Origin: Oscillospiraceae bacterium
GTDB lineage: Bacteria > Bacillota > Clostridia > Oscillospirales > Oscillospiraceae
Direction of reading: 5' to 3'
NCBI GenBank assembly: GCA_009776905.1
Contig: WRMX01000061.1
Coordinates: 1 to 14,630, forward strand
Length of the DNA: 14,630 nucleotides
Position numbers and translations under genes: made by a program. The notes beneath the pieces are model-generated. The model saw only the letters and a list, made by a program, of their open reading frames with translations. It did not search any database and had not been told where the DNA came from. Shown here in pieces: positions 13,599 to 14,630 of this stretch (within the stretch, counting starts at the first letter, position 1; every line of letters begins with the position of its first letter).

Positions 13599-14138
13599 AT
13601 GGATAAGATTGAAATTGTGGAAAACGCTGTGGAAGCCGCAAAGAAAACGCAAATCAGGGACGACCTGTGTTCCAGGTCGACGATGTATGGGCTGCAATCG
13701 GTATTTGATTTCATTCCCGATTCGATGGTGAAGGCGAGCGCGTCGCTTGCGGGGGGATGCGGTTCCGCTTCCGGTTCTTGCGGCGCTTACTGCAGCGGAC
13801 TGCTCGCCGTGGGGCTGCTTCTAAACTCAACGATGGAGGAGGAGGCAGGCGATCCTGCTTCATTCGAGAAAACGGCCGCGGCGTTCAATGAATACCGAGA
13901 CCGTTTTATGGCTGAACTGGGGACGACGTATTGCCCCGAGATCCAAAAGGGGCTGTTCGGCAGGAGCTATCGGCTCTATGACGCCAATGAGTTGAAGGAT
14001 TACATGGCGCTGCCGGGGCATGCCGAGAAGTGTGCCGAGGTCGTGGGCTTGGCGACGCGGATCGCCGCCGAGATGATCGTGGAGCACAATTCGGCGGGGC
14101 CTGCGATCCGGGTGGTGGGGGTGGAACCCCCACGTTAG
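13599..14138 (+). CDS. C_GCAxxG_C_C family protein (putative redox protein)
   Basis: A 179-aa protein with the family signature: Cys24, then GGCGSASGSCGAYCSGLLAVGL at about 52-73 (Cys54, Cys61, Cys65), and a C-terminal TTYCPEIQKGLFGRSYRL followed by an EKCAEVVG segment. The family is described as putative redox-active and binds metal or a cofactor through its cysteines, but its reaction is unknown. No export signal is seen. The ATG at 13599 follows GGGGAAGAGG at 13582-13591. The frame is open upstream to 13404 but that overlaps the MalY gene. The last codons (RVVGVEPPR) are encoded inside a perfect hairpin, GTGGGGGT-gga-ACCCCCAC at 14115-14133, which belongs to a dispersed motif. The next gene starts 32 nt later. 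Confidence 0.8.
   Translation: MDKIEIVENAVEAAKKTQIRDDLCSRSTMYGLQSVFDFIPDSMVKASASLAGGCGSASGSCGAYCSGLLAVGLLLNSTMEEEAGDPASFEKTAAAFNEYRDRFMAELGTTYCPEIQKGLFGRSYRLYDANELKDYMALPGHAEKCAEVVGLATRIAAEMIVEHNSAGPAIRVVGVEPPR
14115..14133 (+). terminator. Hairpin over the 3' end of the C_GCAxxG_C_C gene
   Basis: GTGGGGGT (14115-14122) and ACCCCCAC (14126-14133) form a perfect 8-bp stem with a GGA loop. No T-run follows, so it is only a possible attenuator or mRNA end. The stop codon TAG is 3 nt after the stem. Confidence 0.4.
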
Positions 14139-14169
14139 ATATATTGGATTGGCGCCGGGAGGCAAATGG

Positions 14170-14630
14170 ATGAGCAATCTTTCCGAAAAACTGTATATAT
14201 CTACCATTGCCGAAAATGCGGCAGAACTTGCCCGTGTGCACGGATTGGGCTTGGAGGTAGCGGAGTTTACCACGGCGTATAATATGGACATAGATTTTGA
14301 AAAATGGGATGCGTTGGTATGCGAAAAAATGCGTGGCATAAGCCGCTTCGCTTTCCACGCGCCGTATAGCGAGCTTTGCCCCGCCGCTATTGACCCGCTT
14401 GTTGTCGAGATCGCAAAAAAGCGTTACGCCCAAGCACATGCTTTGATGTGCGGCTATGGCATAAATGCGATGATTGTCCACTCAGGATTTGTGCCGATGC
14501 TATATCATGAAAGCTGGTTTGAAGAGAAGTCCGTAGCGTTCTGGAAAGAATTTATGTCGGACAAGCCGGCGGATTTCCGATTATATCTTGAAAATACGCT
14601 TGAGCCTTCGCCAGGAATGCTTTGTGCTAT
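14170..14630 (+). CDS. Sugar phosphate isomerase/epimerase-like TIM-barrel protein, truncated by window end
   Basis: The first 153 codons of a protein resembling the xylose isomerase-like TIM-barrel / AP-endonuclease-2 superfamily. Supporting segments are LGLEVAEFTTAYNMD near residue 27, FAFHAPYSELCP near 61, a helix ending MCGYGINAMIVHSGF, and RLYLENTLEPSPGML, where a Glu often binds metal. The ATG at 14170 has GGGAGGC at 14157-14163, 6 nt upstream. An ATG at 14166 is out of frame. By eye the gene is more AT-rich than its neighbours. The substrate cannot be told, and the missing C-terminal half could change the assignment. Confidence 0.7.
   Translation, partial: MSNLSEKLYISTIAENAAELARVHGLGLEVAEFTTAYNMDIDFEKWDALVCEKMRGISRFAFHAPYSELCPAAIDPLVVEIAKKRYAQAHALMCGYGINAMIVHSGFVPMLYHESWFEEKSVAFWKEFMSDKPADFRLYLENTLEPSPGMLCA

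Overview
The window reads as chromosomal DNA from an anaerobic, fairly GC-rich bacterium, most likely an uncultured clostridium-like member of the Bacillota. This assignment is inferred from several things: purine-rich AGGAGG-type ribosome binding sites, a stand-alone FchA cyclohydrolase, an ECF riboflavin transporter component behind an FMN riboswitch, a C_GCAxxG_C_C redox protein, and many short palindromic intergenic repeats. No marker gene is present, so the species cannot be named.

Layout. (1) 1-2488: folC, then an array of 37-bp tandem repeats, then an AEC-family permease that seems to lack a normal start codon. (2) 2489-2917: a gene-free stretch with GC-rich hairpin repeats followed by an AT-rich leader. 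(3) 2918-7842: a plus-strand one-carbon cluster of fhs, fchA, folD, a methyl-THF:corrinoid methyltransferase and a corrinoid protein. (4) 7843-8242: a gene-free stretch packed with hairpins. (5) 8243-8515: a small ComFB-family gene. (6) 8680-11219, minus strand: an FMN riboswitch with its terminator, a RibU-like ECF S component, and an aspartate aminotransferase. Palindromic repeats lie between these parts. (7) 11231-14630, plus strand: a DUF169 protein, a MalY/PatB-type C-S lyase, a C_GCAxxG_C_C protein, and the start of a TIM-barrel sugar isomerase/epimerase cut off by the window end.

How the genes work together. FolC polyglutamylates folates. Fhs, FchA and FolD interconvert formate and methylene-THF. 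The methyltransferase and corrinoid protein move methyl groups between methyl-THF and a cobalamin carrier. No metF, no substrate-specific methyltransferase, no corrinoid reactivase and no acetyl-CoA synthase gene lies in the window, so the cluster is either part of a Wood-Ljungdahl methyl branch or the folate half of a methyl-compound demethylation system.

The strongest observation is that FolD has Ala and Phe where the cyclohydrolase-essential Lys and Gln should be. It sits 5 nt downstream of fchA, so it is probably a dehydrogenase-only enzyme with its second activity supplied by its neighbour. Other points of interest are a palindromic element inside the ribU leader between riboswitch terminator and start codon, a recurring motif (core CTCACGTTAG) just upstream of several genes, and the structured region after the corrinoid gene.
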